Shown piece after piece: positions 12,440 through 23,500 of a stretch of DNA of 33,453 bases; within the stretch, counting starts at the first letter, position 1, and each line of letters begins with the position of its first letter. A program made the translations under genes and the position numbers. The notes beneath the pieces were generated by a model, which had not been told where the DNA came from, searched no databases, and worked only from the letters and a program-made list of their open reading frames with translations. This stretch comes from Sperchopsis tessellata. Taxonomy: Eukaryota > Arthropoda > Insecta > Coleoptera > Hydrophilidae. Location of the stretch: NCBI GenBank assembly GCA_033557685.1, contig JAWQRN010000234.1:1-33453 (forward strand). The letters run 5' to 3'.

Positions 12440-12625
12440 GTCCTATCGAGATCCGGGTTGCTATTCTAATATACAATAATCATTATTATTTTTAACGAGC
12501 ATAGTCGTATCATCAACATATAACACTGCCTTAACGTTTTCCCCAAGATCACACATATCTTTCATGTATGTAAAAACACGAATAGTACTCAAAAATGAAC
12601 CCCAAGGAACGCATATTGAGCCAGG
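12440..12625 (-). pseudogene. LINE reverse transcriptase scrap with YVDD box (jockey/CR1-like)
   Basis: Minus-strand translation reads GSICVPWGSFLSTIRVFTYM, then KDMCDLGENVKAVLY, then VDDTTMLVKN. This matches the RT segment usually written QGSILGPLLFLIYINDL...KAVLYADDTTLL. The YVDD box lies at about 12507-12520. It lies outside the neighbouring RTE element, which resumes at 12756, and belongs to a different LINE group. It is a fragment only, with a stop soon after. Confidence 0.75.
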
Positions 12626-12755
12626 TATTCAAGTAAGTAGGTAAGTACTGTATTATAAAAAAATAAGCTCTACATCATTATATAATAAGTTGCACAGCTA
12701 GCTACATAAAACACGACGCAAATCGAATACGTATTTTCAAAAAGTTCTAAAAAGG

Positions 12756-13990
12756 CATTTCCACTTTTGCGTCTTCACTATTGTTGTAATATCCCTGACC
12801 TTAGTCTGACTTCTTATCTATTCACAGCATCTTGTATCACTAATTCTCAAACCCATCGTGTATCTCTCAATACATATTTGCGTTGTTTGGAACTTCTATA
12901 TATGCGAGGTCTTTAATGTCCACGTCTCACTAGCCTACGGCATTACAGGCAAAAAAACTAATCGAAACCCCTGTGTTTTAAACCAAAAGGCATCTACTAC
13001 TTAAATATATTCCAGTTGTACTTCATGTAAGCAATTTCTTGGCGCTATCTCTAAAGAAATATCTCCATCCATTGTCATGATGTTACGGTTTCCATTAGTG
13101 TGCCAATGATGTACACATTTTCTGGCATAGCTAGCACATTGATCATAACTTTCGTTGTACTAAGATTCATAATAAGGCTTACATCTCTACTTTCAGAATC
13201 CAGATCAATCATTCGTTCTTGGAGCTTAGATAGTGTGTGCAAATAATACGATATCAACTGGAAATCTCAAATGGTTAAGATATTATCACTTCAGTGCCCT
13301 GTGGCTCCCAATTTTCTTCCCGGGACATATTCTCAAAAGCTGCACTGAATAACGAAATGGAAACAAAAAATTTTCATTTCTTCATGTAATTTAACGTTTG
13401 TTCTGGCTTTTTCATTGATATTTTGATGATGTAGTTTTATGTAGGCAGACGAAATACCATTTTTGACCAAAGCTTTAATAACTTCAAATGTCTTGATTGA
13501 GTCAAATGCTTTCTCGTAGTCTACAAAAGCACAACATAGTAGCTAGTTATACTCATTAAATCTAGTGCTGTATCCCTTCCGAAAACCTGCCTGTTCTTTG
13601 GGTTGGTACGAATCGAATTGGTCTTTAAGGCGATTCAAATTATTTTGGTCAGGATCTTATAAGCCACAGATATGAAACTGATTGGACGGTAATTTTTCAG
13701 ATCTTCTCTATTTCCTCTTTTTTGGATTAAAATAATTATGCCATTGTTCCAAGACGCTGGTATCTATTTTGTTTCTATGCATGACGTAAAGAGTTTTGCC
13801 AAAACTCATTTCAACAAATTTTTTGAATATTAACGGTGATCCAGTCTTCTCCTGGTCCTTTTCCACACTTCATTGATTTATATCTCATATACTGCTCTAT
13901 CGCCTGAATGGTCGCTTCTTAGTTGGATCTTCTAGCATATTTCTTATCCTTCCTTATGTGGATAGTGAAGACGTAAAAGTGGAAATGGGC
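12756..13990 (-). mobile_element. RTE-type LINE, inverted 5' portion (RT domain)
   Basis: Minus-strand translation from 13990 downwards shows KCGKGPGEDWIT, then GNREDLKNYRPISF (about 13700). It continues with DYEKAFDSI (about 13520), LFSAAFENM and ENWEPQG (about 13330), and NHLRFPVDIVLF (about 13270, the F-A-D-D box, corrupted). Next come the SKTKVM-like STTKVMINV (about 13160), ETWTLKTS (about 12915) and TTQICIERYTMGLRISD (about 12870). It ends at VKTQKWK (12756-12781). The order is that of an RTE-family RT, with frameshifts and stops. The C-terminal remainder of the same protein is on the plus strand from 13957, which indicates a rearranged insertion. Confidence 0.88.
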
Positions 13991-14215
13991 AGGACATCTT
14001 GGAAGGCGAGCAGATCATTGATTGTCAAAGAAATTAAACTTGTGGAAGACAAGAGGCAACATAAAACTAGGACGAAGACCCAATGACAGGTAGGACAGAG
14101 AACTCAGAAATTGTTTGGGGGTCACGAAGATGAGATTAAAAGAATGCACAACCGTGGCGAGTGGGAGGATCTTGGAAAGGCCTTCGTCCATCAGTTGACG
14201 AATAGCAGGTGATTT
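13957..14215 (+). mobile_element. RTE-type LINE, 3' portion in opposite orientation
   Basis: Plus-strand translation begins IVKTSKWKWAGHLGRRAD, then continues LSKKLNLWKTRG and KLGRRPNDRWDREL. These are the C-terminal motifs of RTE-family LINEs (KWKWAGHxAR, W-RPR, GRPxxRW). It starts at the same element position at which the minus-strand part (12756-13990) stops: 25 of 26 bases are shared between 13962-13987 and the complement of 12756-12781. A degenerate tga/gat-rich tail at about 14215-14235 resembles the simple repeat at RTE 3' ends. Confidence 0.85.
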
Positions 14216-14289
14216 TAATGGTGATAGTGACATGAACCAAGTCGTGTAATTGTAAAACCGGACAAGCACCCAAACTAAAATTATATAGG

Positions 14290-14536
14290 CAGCATGAAAA
14301 ACCAGCGCAAAGTAAAAAAAAATAAAATAGTTTATATAATAAATTATTATAAGCTTTGTTTAATTTGAATGGCCTCGGCACATGCCATTTATCCTAGCGC
14401 TAATTTTTGTAGTTTGATATATTTTATTTTTCGATTTAATGCGATTTTACGCCCGGACTGGGAATCGAACTCGAGCCACCGCGAAGTCGCATAGTTAAGG
14501 CCCAACGATTTAACCTATACGGCTACCGAGGCGCTT
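14290..14536 (-). mobile_element. tRNA-derived SINE
   Basis: On the minus strand the head starts at about 14536 with a tRNA-like sequence. It holds an A box (tagccgtatagg, complement of 14514-14525) and a B box (gagttcgattccc, complement of 14460-14472) about 40 bases apart. The acceptor stem does not pair over a full 7 bp and no clean cloverleaf forms, so a functional tRNA is unlikely. An AT-rich body follows, with a small hairpin at 14368-14389 (aatggc...gccatt). Pol III internal-promoter SINEs of this type are common in insects. The 3' end is approximate. Confidence 0.7.
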
Positions 14537-14821
14537 TTATTATAAGCTTGTTTGCTGATTTTTTAATAAATGTATAGTATTTCCATATTAACAAAAAGAC
14601 TTGCAGATGTCCAGTTTTGAAACTGACGTTCTTATTTGTCTAGTTTTGAACCCAAACATGAGTTAGTGCTACTTTTTTAAATTAAATAACCTCCAATTAT
14701 ATACATATAGGGCAATACAAATGCTTGTAGTGATGTTAATCAAAGTTGTCAGAGATAGAAATATAGAGTATTCAGTCAGTATCATTCATGTGCTTATCAA
14801 GCTTGAAGAAATGCCTTTTTG
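14537..14821. other. Intergenic, nothing recognised
   Basis: AT-rich spacer between the SINE and the transposon-like ORF, with no coding or structural signal seen. Confidence 0.4.
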
Positions 14822-15283
14822 TTAGTTGAACTGAAAATACCATTGACAAGGCTGCTTCAAAACCTCTTGTAAACAAGACTTGAAATCAAAAGCTATCCCC
14901 TCCATATTTACGGTGGTTCCACGTTGTAAACAAATATATACGTAGTAAACTGCAATTATCAAAGTGTCTCTTGCCTTTAAGTTTTTCTCGGAAGAAAGGA
15001 ACAAATATCCCACCACAAGAAATAATAATTCCAAACATTTTAAGCTCTTGGGACCGTGATTTAAAGCCAGAACGATAACATTCCTACAATGGTCATACTG
15101 ACGTCCACATCCGTCTGCTACAAACCATATTGCATCGACGTCCGGAGAATAAGTACTGATGTGATTCAAAGTGAAGAAGACCGCAGATACAATTTCATTG
15201 GACGATTTACATAATTCAGACACATGCCAGTGAAATATCAGTGTATTTCTTTTGATCTGTGGGATCTTTGAGTTTCGAATCAC
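14822..15283 (-). pseudogene. Transposon-like ORF of the DGCGGQ type, decayed
   Basis: This is a 153-codon open frame without internal stops. Visible blocks are FHWHVSELCKSSNEIVSAVF (residues about 17-36), VADGCGRQYDH (about 56-66), and LKCLELLFLVVGYLFLSSEK (about 81-100). The end holds a GTTVNMEG segment and a final QWYFQFN. From memory these blocks match a widespread uncharacterised insect repeat ORF that usually reads ..ANEI.S.., ..DGCGGQNKN.., ..FPVVGHSF.PADR.. and ..WHFxF.. . In this copy GGQNKN is GRQYDHC and VVGHSF is VVGYLF, so conserved positions are lost even though the frame is open. The usual upstream N-terminal domain is not visible. The enzymatic role is unknown to me. A relation to a DDE-type transposase is inference. 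Confidence 0.5.
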
Positions 15284-15451
15284 AATGGTAAAATTATACT
15301 ATTAGAGTTGGGTGCTGAAATAAGCACTTTGGTAATGCTTGATTTTCTGTCATTCAGATCAAATGACTAATACATTTTAAATGTAATAGATTTCCACGGT
15401 TAAAATTAAATCGAGAAACCTTATACCTCAACTCATATATAGTTTGGTGAT

Positions 15452-16170
15452 ATGCTCGCAGAGGACCAATTTCAAAAAACTCATAAGGACAACTCGGCAG
15501 GAAGATATACTGTCGCTCTTTCTTTCACATCAGTTTTTCTTGATCTGCAAGATTCCTTCGATGGAGGTCTTATACGTTTCCACCGGTTAGAAACTCATAT
15601 CTCAAACAATCAAGTATTGCATGATTCACATCAAGCTTTCATATCAAAGTATCAAATTCTGGATCATATGGTAAAAACGAAACTCTCCCCTTTGAAAACC
15701 ATCTTTATCTTTCGGCTTGAACTTTCTTCAGCTGGGTTTGTTTCACAAACAGTATTTTCTTTACAACCTCTTCTACAGAAACTTTTGATCTCAAATATAC
15801 ATCTTTTCACATATTTCACCATTATTCTCGCATGGCTTTACTCTTGCAATCTTAAAACATTTGTAGCCGACCGCATTTCAAATGTATGTGGATATACTAC
15901 CCCATCATTTTGCCTTTCATCATTTCTACACTATCAGCATACTTTTCCATATTTTAAAAAATACCTCCATACCCTTCCGCACATAACCAAAGGGACTGAA
16001 CCATTCAATAACCTTTACATCCATGACCACGTTCTACTACCTCTAAGTTGCAGGATAGGCAAGATAGTCGATACTCATCCGGTTCTGATGGAGTCGTGTG
16101 GGTAATTTCCATTCAAAATTTCAAGGAGATCCTAAACATCCCATCCCCAAGGTGGTTCCTCTTAAAAGTA
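15452..16170 (+). mobile_element. BEL/Pao LTR-retrotransposon pol remnant with internal deletions
   Basis: One open frame (15452-16105, 217 codons) joins three separated parts of BEL/Pao pol. Residues about 1-73 are the pre-RT region (FQKTHKDNSAGRYTVAL, then LIRFHRLE and the closing ..LDHM). Residues about 86-145 resemble the RNase H region (RLELSSAGFVSQ and ILAWLYSCNLKTFVADRIS). Residues about 185-217 are the integrase C-terminal tail (LPLSCRIGKIVDTHP). In other frames the tail continues as NFKEILNIPSPR and PIPKVVPLKS, to about 16170. RT catalytic core, protease and the integrase core are absent, so at least two deletions happened. The frame stayed open by chance or because the deletions happen to be in frame. 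The 3' LTR should follow but is not clearly delimited. Confidence 0.75.
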
Positions 16171-16639
16171 ACCATCCTCCCTAATTATTATTTCTCTTAT
16201 AATATCTCATATTGTTTCTGACTTTCCAAAGGAAACGCATCGGCGACGACATGTTTACGCCAATTCTCAATTACCTCCGCTTTAAATATATGTATTGTGT
16301 TACCTAAATGTTGCTCCGTTACTTATACTAATAAATTCAAACCACAATCGTCATTTATGGAAACACAGCATCTGTCTAGGAATACGTGCTTGGGCCTATT
16401 CTCAACCATCAGATAACGGACAAACTCTCTCTTTTTCCTTGTGGGTAATTCCAAACCATGCTGTGACAGGATGAAGGGGGAGGTTGTATACCTAATTCAT
16501 GTTGTAGTCTTGAAGAGTTCTCGTATACTAGCTCACAGGGTCGACGTATTTTTGGTCACACGGGTACGAAAAATTAATTATGTTCGTGTACTTACTCTAT
16601 ACACATTTATTTGTGTAAAATAAGACAGTGTTTGAAACG
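16171..16639. other. Possible 3' LTR remnant of BEL/Pao, unresolved
   Basis: Sequence following the integrase tail, with a 'gatgaagggggaggttgt' purine patch at about 16469. No repeat partner is present in the window, so an LTR cannot be confirmed. Confidence 0.3.
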
Positions 16640-18735
16640 TTCAAATCCATTATGTTCACCTATCATCAACAGCCCATGCACTCTATTTGTTTCCTCGCTT
16701 GATGGTTCTGGGCCTTCTGCATCCATTTCATCCCAGCATGTCGCTGAATGTCATCCCTCCATATTGTTTTTGGTCTACCCACGCTGCGATTTGATTGTCG
16801 AGGTCTCCATTGCATCACTGTCTTCGTCCATTTGATGTAATATGTGGCCACTAGACACGCCCACCGCCATTTGCCTGCTGCCATTATCTGCATTACATCG
16901 GTGATCCCTGTCTTGCCTCTTATTTCTCCGTTTCAGATTTTCTCTCTAATGCTTATCTCCAGCATCTGCATCAGAGACGATTTGCACTGCCCTTCGTAAT
17001 TGTTGCAGTTTAGAGTGCGTAGGTGTTAACCGGAAGGATTCAAGCATTTTATACCCTTCGTTTGAGATTTATAGGGATTTTCGGTTCCTTTAAGATATGT
17101 CTGAGTTTGCCGAAAGCCGCCCAGGTCAAACCGATTCTTCTTGAAATTTCGGCTCTTTGGTTTTCTACTCCAAGCTTGATCGTGTGTCCTAGATATACGT
17201 ACTCCTTAACGACATCAAGTGTGTGCCGATGCTTACTGAAGCTCGCGAACCATTCGCTCGAGCTGACCCTCGTCGTCACTGAACAACACAATATCTTCCG
17301 CGAAGCGGAGATGGCTCAGATATTTTCCATCTATGCTAATCCCCTTTTGCTCCCAAGGTATGTTTTTAAAAACATTTTCTAATGCCAAGGTAAAGAGTTT
17401 GGGTGATATTGTATCGCCCTGGCGGACCCCTCTTTTAATGGGAATTTTGTTAGTGACTAAATCTTCTTGAATTTTAACTTGAAGGGTAGCATATTTGTAC
17501 ATATGGTCAATGATCTTCGAGTACCTCGAGTCGATTCTCGCCTCATCTAAAACACGCAATACTGCCCAGGTCTCAGCGGTGTCGAACGCCTTGCGGTAGT
17601 TTACGAACGCCAGGTGGAGCGGGATATTGTACTCGTTACAACTTACAATGATAGTGCGAATAGTCTGGATATGGTCGGTCGTACCATAGCCCCTTCCTTT
17701 TGAGTTCCGCATTATACCCTTCTTCATTTTCCTGCAGCACCTTTAACGTTGGTGGGGGCTTTTTCTCGATTAGCTTTTTTCTTTCGATTTGGGTGTTAAT
17801 GCAAATCTTGGCCCTTACAAGTCTATGGTCACTGCCTGTGTCAAAACGGTTTAGTACGGATACATCATCACAGAGGTGTTTCTTTGAGACCAGTTCATAG
17901 TCGACCTCATTTTTAGCGCAGTTGTCAGGGCTCTTTCACGTCCACTTCCTTTGGAGAAATTTTTTGAAAAAGGTGTTCATACAGAACATTCTTTCGCTGT
18001 TCAGAAAATCGAGCAAAGCTTGGCTTCTTGCATTCCTTGTTCCCAGGCCGAAATTACCGATGTTTTGTGGGTCTGTAGTTGATTTTTGACCGATATTTGC
18101 GTTGAAATCCCCCACTATAGCTGTAAACCTAGCCTTTTCTGCCTACTTTGCCCCAAAAAGGTTTTCGTAGAGCTGTTCCATATCCTCATCTGACGAGGAG
18201 CTCGTGGGCACATAAGCTTGTATTACTTGTAAGTAGTATTTGTTATTCAGTTTAATCTCGACATAGATGACTCGGTCGGATACAGCTACTGTTCTACGAA
18301 CAAGATGTACTAATTTTATGTGGACCAATATTGCCACTCCTCCACTGTGATGGTTTATTTCCGTGTTTCTGTTGAACAGCATATGTCCTGATTTGAGGAT
18401 TATGTTCTATTCGCCCTCAGTCTTGTTTCACTAAGACCTAGTATACTTCACTTGATGTTTTCTAATTAATTTTGAAGATTCTCGAGATTTTCCTCGAGCC
18501 TCATCGTGCGTATGTTGCAGGTTCAATAAGAAAAGTTTTTCCTTTGGTTTTTTCACGATTTAATTTCTTTACCGGTAAGGTCAAATTTTTACCTCCCCCA
18601 GAATCCTTGAGGCAGACCGATGGGTCGGTGCGAGGTTCTGAGACACTCTTTCTACTTGCCTGGAGTATATTTTTAGAGTTTTGACTGTTAATGGTTTTAT
18701 GGTTTTGTTTGGAAGGGTTTGGCATTAAAACGCCG
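16640..18735 (-). mobile_element. RTE-type non-LTR retrotransposon, decayed but near full-length
   Basis: Read on the minus strand, the element begins in a less AT-rich leader (possibly from about 18960). The endonuclease follows: NIRTMRLEENLENLQN (about 18500), LGLSETRLR (about 18430), YYLQVIQAYVPTSSS (about 18220), VGDFNANIG (about 18100), RKWTWKSPDNCAKNEVDYEL (about 17920) and FDTGSDHRLVRAKI (about 17835). The RT at 17727-17233 shows GTTDHIQTIRTI, LAFVNYRKAFDT, RGVRQGDTISPKLFTLALEN and HLRFAEDIVLFSDDEGQ. The C-terminal domain includes EYVYLGHTIKLG (about 17200), KWRWACLVATYY (about 16860), QWRPRQSNRSVGRPKTIW (about 16800) and a tail near 16670. The first catalytic Asp of the F-A-D-D box is Glu here, and frameshifts separate the domains, so it is inactive. 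Confidence 0.92.
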
Positions 18736-19000
18736 CGCTTGCCCAGCGTGTTGGCTAGTTTTAAGAATTACATTCCCTTAACTCTTATTTTGTACTATGG
18801 TTATCCCGCCAATACTCTCCCGCCAGAGCCTCGTTTGTTATGCAGCAGAGTGTACCGCGTGCAGGTGAGGTTGACAATTGGATCAACTTGGTTTTGGTGT
18901 GACCCCTTACCTATACCGTCTGCAATTGTTGGAACCCACACACACGCGTGTTTACAGTTGTTGTAATCCATACATACACAAGTCTGCGGAAATTGGAATT
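18736..19000 (-). other. Probable 5' leader of the RTE element
   Basis: This block is markedly less AT-rich than the flanking DNA (for example 'ccgcgcttgcccagcgtg' at about 18733) and drops to AT-rich background after about 18960. It probably belongs to the untranslated leader of the minus-strand LINE. A boundary repeat was not identified. Confidence 0.4.
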
Positions 19001-20284
19001 AAGGTAAGCGAAAATATTTAATCACGTTTACATACAAGGAATGTATTCCTACCTACACGAGACACTTACACATTACAGATTCTGAATAATCTTAAAACTA
19101 AAATTGTAACAGCAAAATAAAAACTACATAAGAATAAGCAAAAATAATGAATTTAAACCTACGATATATAAATTAACCGAGATGTCCACGTAAAGAATCA
19201 AATTTAAGAAAATGCACATGTTGGCAGTTAATTTAAATACCGTTACAAACTCAACCATCGAGCTTTGGATATCTTCTATAATAACACCGGTCATATAAAT
19301 TAAATTGACGTTTTCAGTTCATTGTTTACTGCTACGAGCACAACCATCGAATTTTTAATATCTCCTATATTAACACCAAAAGTTCATCTTTGAATTGAGA
19401 TTAATATTGATATATGTATCAATTATCCAAACCTCGGCTGTGTTACCCCTCGCTTGGATTGGTCCATTACAGTTCAGCACTTTTTGGCCATATAATGCAA
19501 TCAGACGTAATTATATTTCAATTTTAAAATCTGCGAGCTGACTTTTAGTTAGATGCTGCAGAATGCCTTTTTTAAATATTTAGTGATAGAGATTAAAACA
19601 AAAAAGATAAACAACCAGTCGCTAAAACGTGTTCTTTTATTCACTCACCGATAATTCCTATACTAATAGAAATAATGCTTTACATCAACAAAACTCAAGA
19701 GGTAAGAAGCATCATTTATTGTCAAAATTATTATGTTTCTTTGCGAACGTGTAAAATATATTTTATGACGTGGATCGAATTGACGTAAATTAGTATGTGC
19801 TTTCAGACGGGTCCCGTAAATCATAAAAAATCTTACACGGAGAGTATATTTCGATTTAAATTTTAAACAAACATATCGTACCAGGATAGTTGACTTCCTT
19901 TTGAGACACTAAAAGGCGAGGAGGTTCAACTGTGCGTGTCCCTATATAGTGTTAATCGATCATAAATCATCTCATCAATCATTACTCAGCTAGGGAAACG
20001 GAACGTGTATTTAGTTTTGTGTTTCATTCGTCTACGTGTAAATTAATTTTACTTATTACTTGTTATGGGTGTCTGATGTCGTCAGAAGTCCACTAAACCA
20101 ACCCAACCTAAGAAAAAATTGGAGTTCAAATATTCTACACAAATGAACTACCGAACGAAAAGAACTATCTAATGTCAGTTTGACGTTTGAATGGTTTAAG
20201 TTGTATATTTATCTAATGTACACAATACAGTAGTTAAAAAAATAAAAGATCTTACACCTTAAGACAGCTCATGAATTGCATATA
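19001..20284. other. KDM8: Upstream region of KDM8, promoter not resolved
   Basis: AT-rich region between the LINE and the KDM8 start codon. It should contain the KDM8 promoter and 5' UTR, but no TATA box at a convincing distance can be singled out. It contains a short diverged direct repeat, listed separately. Confidence 0.4.
19252..19377 (+). repeat. Short direct repeat, 89-bp spacing
   Basis: The 37 bases from 19252 (caaccatcga...taacacc) recur at 19341 with 31 of 37 positions identical by eye. The rest of the 89-bp unit is not clearly repeated. It may be a degenerate tandem duplication upstream of KDM8. Confidence 0.5.
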
Positions 20285-20581
20285 ATGAACTGTAATTGTA
20301 ACTCAGATCAAAACAACAAAGATCCTCAAAGCTTAAAACTTGAAACATTCATTCTAGATTTACCTTCTACATTTCGAAGTAAAATTCCCAATGTGCTTCC
20401 ACAAATTTCAAAAACATACGATGAATGTTTACTGGCACAAAAGCATAAAAATCTAAACACTAGTCATGAAATTAAAATAGGTGCAGTTGTAGATTATTTG
20501 TATGATGAATTGCATACAGGTGATTGGAAGGATGTATCGTTGCACACAAAGCAATTCTATGCCACTGCATGTATTTTGAAG
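20285..20581 (+). CDS. KDM8: KDM8 exon 1
   Basis: The exon encodes residues 1-99, starting MNCNCNSDQNN and ending FYATACILK. The donor is ttgaag|gtatga at 20581/20582, phase 0. An out-of-frame ATG at 20271 opens a four-codon upstream frame (M-N-C-I-stop) overlapping the start region, which could act as a minimal uORF. Confidence 0.88.
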
Positions 20582-23500
20582 GTATGAATCATGCACATTT
20601 TTCATTTATTTGTCCAATTTATAATTTCACTCGTCCGGTTGTTGGTAAAGTTTATTTTTCACATTTACCAACAAGCAACAGCGGCACCTACGAATTTTGT
20701 TGCTTATAGTAAGGAATGGAAATCTTTAACATGCATGAAATCTCAAACCCTTAAAGTAATACAATTAGTCTCAACATTATACGGAATAACGGTGCTTTAA
20801 GGTTTCATTTAAAACAATTTTGTAAAATCTGAATCTCAATTATGTATGTTTACTTACATTCTGAAGCACCAACAAAAATATATAGTTTTTCCCACAATAG
20901 TAATGTAGTTTTACATAAACTGTAAATACATTCATACCCATGATCTTTTCAATTGTAGTCAAATATTCTTCGATATAAGCAGTACTTTGCATAGAGAATT
21001 TTTCTCGAAACTTTACAAATATAATAATCGGTAGTTGAAGGAGACATGTTTCCGTGTGGAAACTATATAAAGTTTCTGAGAAATGCCGACGCTAAAGACG
21101 AGAGAACAAGTAAAAGATCTTTTACTTGTTCACTCAAATAAAATCACTCGCTTGTAAAGATGTCCCCTGCAATATTAGGCGAAACTATGACACAACTCAG
21201 AGCCTCTCCACGGTTTCCAACCTGAAACATATCAGTCAATAACTGTAAATATTTCTTACATTCTGTTAATGAAAATTTGGCTTTGAAAGGTTTACATATA
21301 TTTTTCCTTTCAGGCTGTCATTCACCTGCAAGTATCGACAAAAATAACCTCAGATGTTTTAAAACAAGCATTAGTAACAATCGATGAGGTTATTCTTCTT
21401 GGAGCACCTTTAGAAGAAAACTCTGACTATTTAGGAATATTTGCATCACAGTTGTCAAGAATGTTAAATGATATTAGTTCGGACAACTTTTTTGAGAATA
21501 CCTCTCAATACAAAGAAACTAATAGTGAAATAAATGTAACTAACATGAAGAAACGAAAGGTTGAAAGTTATGACCCCTATAATAATTTAAAAGCTAAAGA
21601 AATAGAGATTGAATCAAAACCATCTGTAACAATATTTAAAGAATTGTATTTTTCAAATAAAATACCTGTTAAAATTCGAGGTACAATACATAACTTAATC
21701 TTAACAAATGAGTAGCCCGTGCAATCTTCACACATTCTTTACCAAAACAAGTAATGCATTTCAAAATCTGATATTACGTAATGATACTATTTATACAACA
21801 GGCTATTAGATTCGCAACCACTTACTACTGTTAACTTTACTTTAATTATCCTGTGATATATGGTTTATCCAGCATGACTGCAGGACACAATATGACTAGA
21901 GTCATTGGTGGCATATTTTATTTAGCAAAGATGTTCCTTATATCGTATAAAATGTGTCCAATACATTTCACTCCATACTAACAAAACAGGAGATACACCC
22001 CACTGTTAGTTTTGGGGTCAAGCTGATATTTGTTCATTACCAGCATGTTTTGTACAGTCCTATTAGGGCGAAACATGATTTCGACGTCCTTATGAATTGC
22101 TCTGTTTTTTTGCAATATTGTAGAAAACGGAACATGGAAGGGGATAGATATGTAAGAAGTAGGAAAGGGCTGGAAAACTGAATAACAAAATTTTGTTTTC
22201 AATTTCCTAGCATAGGCCTTGAGAACATTAGGGAAATAGTAACTATTCACATAAGAAACCTACAAAATAGTACCAAGCTTTAGATAGAGCGACAAGGGGA
22301 TAGAGAACAAACGATAAAAAAGAGAATTAAAGAAAGCAAGTTTATGGTTCCTAGAGTGGTTAGAATGAATAGGTTGCAATAGTCTGCATGGGTCTTTTTT
22401 TTAATTTCAAACTGAAAAGTATTACTGTAGTTTTTAATTTCAGTTAAATTGAGAAAATTGAAGTGTCTATCCACCTCCAACTCTGAAGTGAAGGTCAAAT
22501 TCGGGTGAAGCGTATTGATGACACTAAGTACACCCTTCCCAGAACTAACGTTTCCAGGTACAATGTAAAAAATATCGTCAACGTATCTTACCCAGAACTT
22601 TATAGACTCGACATGAATGCTACTCAGACTGAAGAGACGCTCTTTTAAAATATCCATGAAGATTTCAGCTAGTAAGGGACTGAGGTCATCCCATAGACAA
22701 CTTCTCAGGCTGTTCATAAAAATTACTGTCAAACGAGAAGAAATTTTGCTTTAATGTGACGTGTAAACAGTCCAGTATACAAACAACCTCCTCGTCGGAT
22801 GAATCACATCAAGAAAAGTGGTCGCCAACAGGATTAAAGCATTCTGACACTAGTAGGAAAATTAAAAGATTGCTTTCATCGACCTTAAAATTACTAGAGA
22901 CAAGCTTTCTAGAAAACTCAATGTTGTTTCTGATACCAAAAGTAGAAGTGAAGTCAGGGATCTTCTATCTAGTAATATACCACATCTATGAGCTAAAGAA
23001 CCTATGTAAGACACAACAGACCTCATGGAGCAGCTCTCCTTATGAATTGTTGGAAGGCCATATAACCTCGGCACAAAAGAATTCATCGAGGTGACCCTAA
23101 GTTAGGGCAAGAAAGGTGTGCTTTTATAACGAGATATAAGAATATGAAAAGATGATATGCACCCATTAACAAGATTAAATGAAAGTAATTTGAAGTTGTT
23201 TTCCCTCAAGAATTCCTCTACCCTACGTATATAGTCGTATTTGCTCAATATGACTACGCAAGAACCTTTATCTGCTCTGGTAGTAAGCAAATTATAAGCC
23301 CCGATCTATTCTCTCAAAATCGATACCGCATCAAGCAGCAAAGTCATCAGCGTATATCTATATAATAAACACTTTGATACAGAAAATATGGAAACAGCAT
23401 CATTTATAAATAACAAAAACAAAACTGGCCGTATAAATGAGCTCCGCAATACACCAGATGTTACACAAACTATATGACACATCACAACTCATTGAATAAA

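Noticed and set aside
14450..14536. A functional tRNA gene on the minus strand
   Set aside because: A and B boxes are present, but the acceptor stem and a clean anticodon arm are not, and a SINE-like body follows. Called a tRNA-derived SINE instead.
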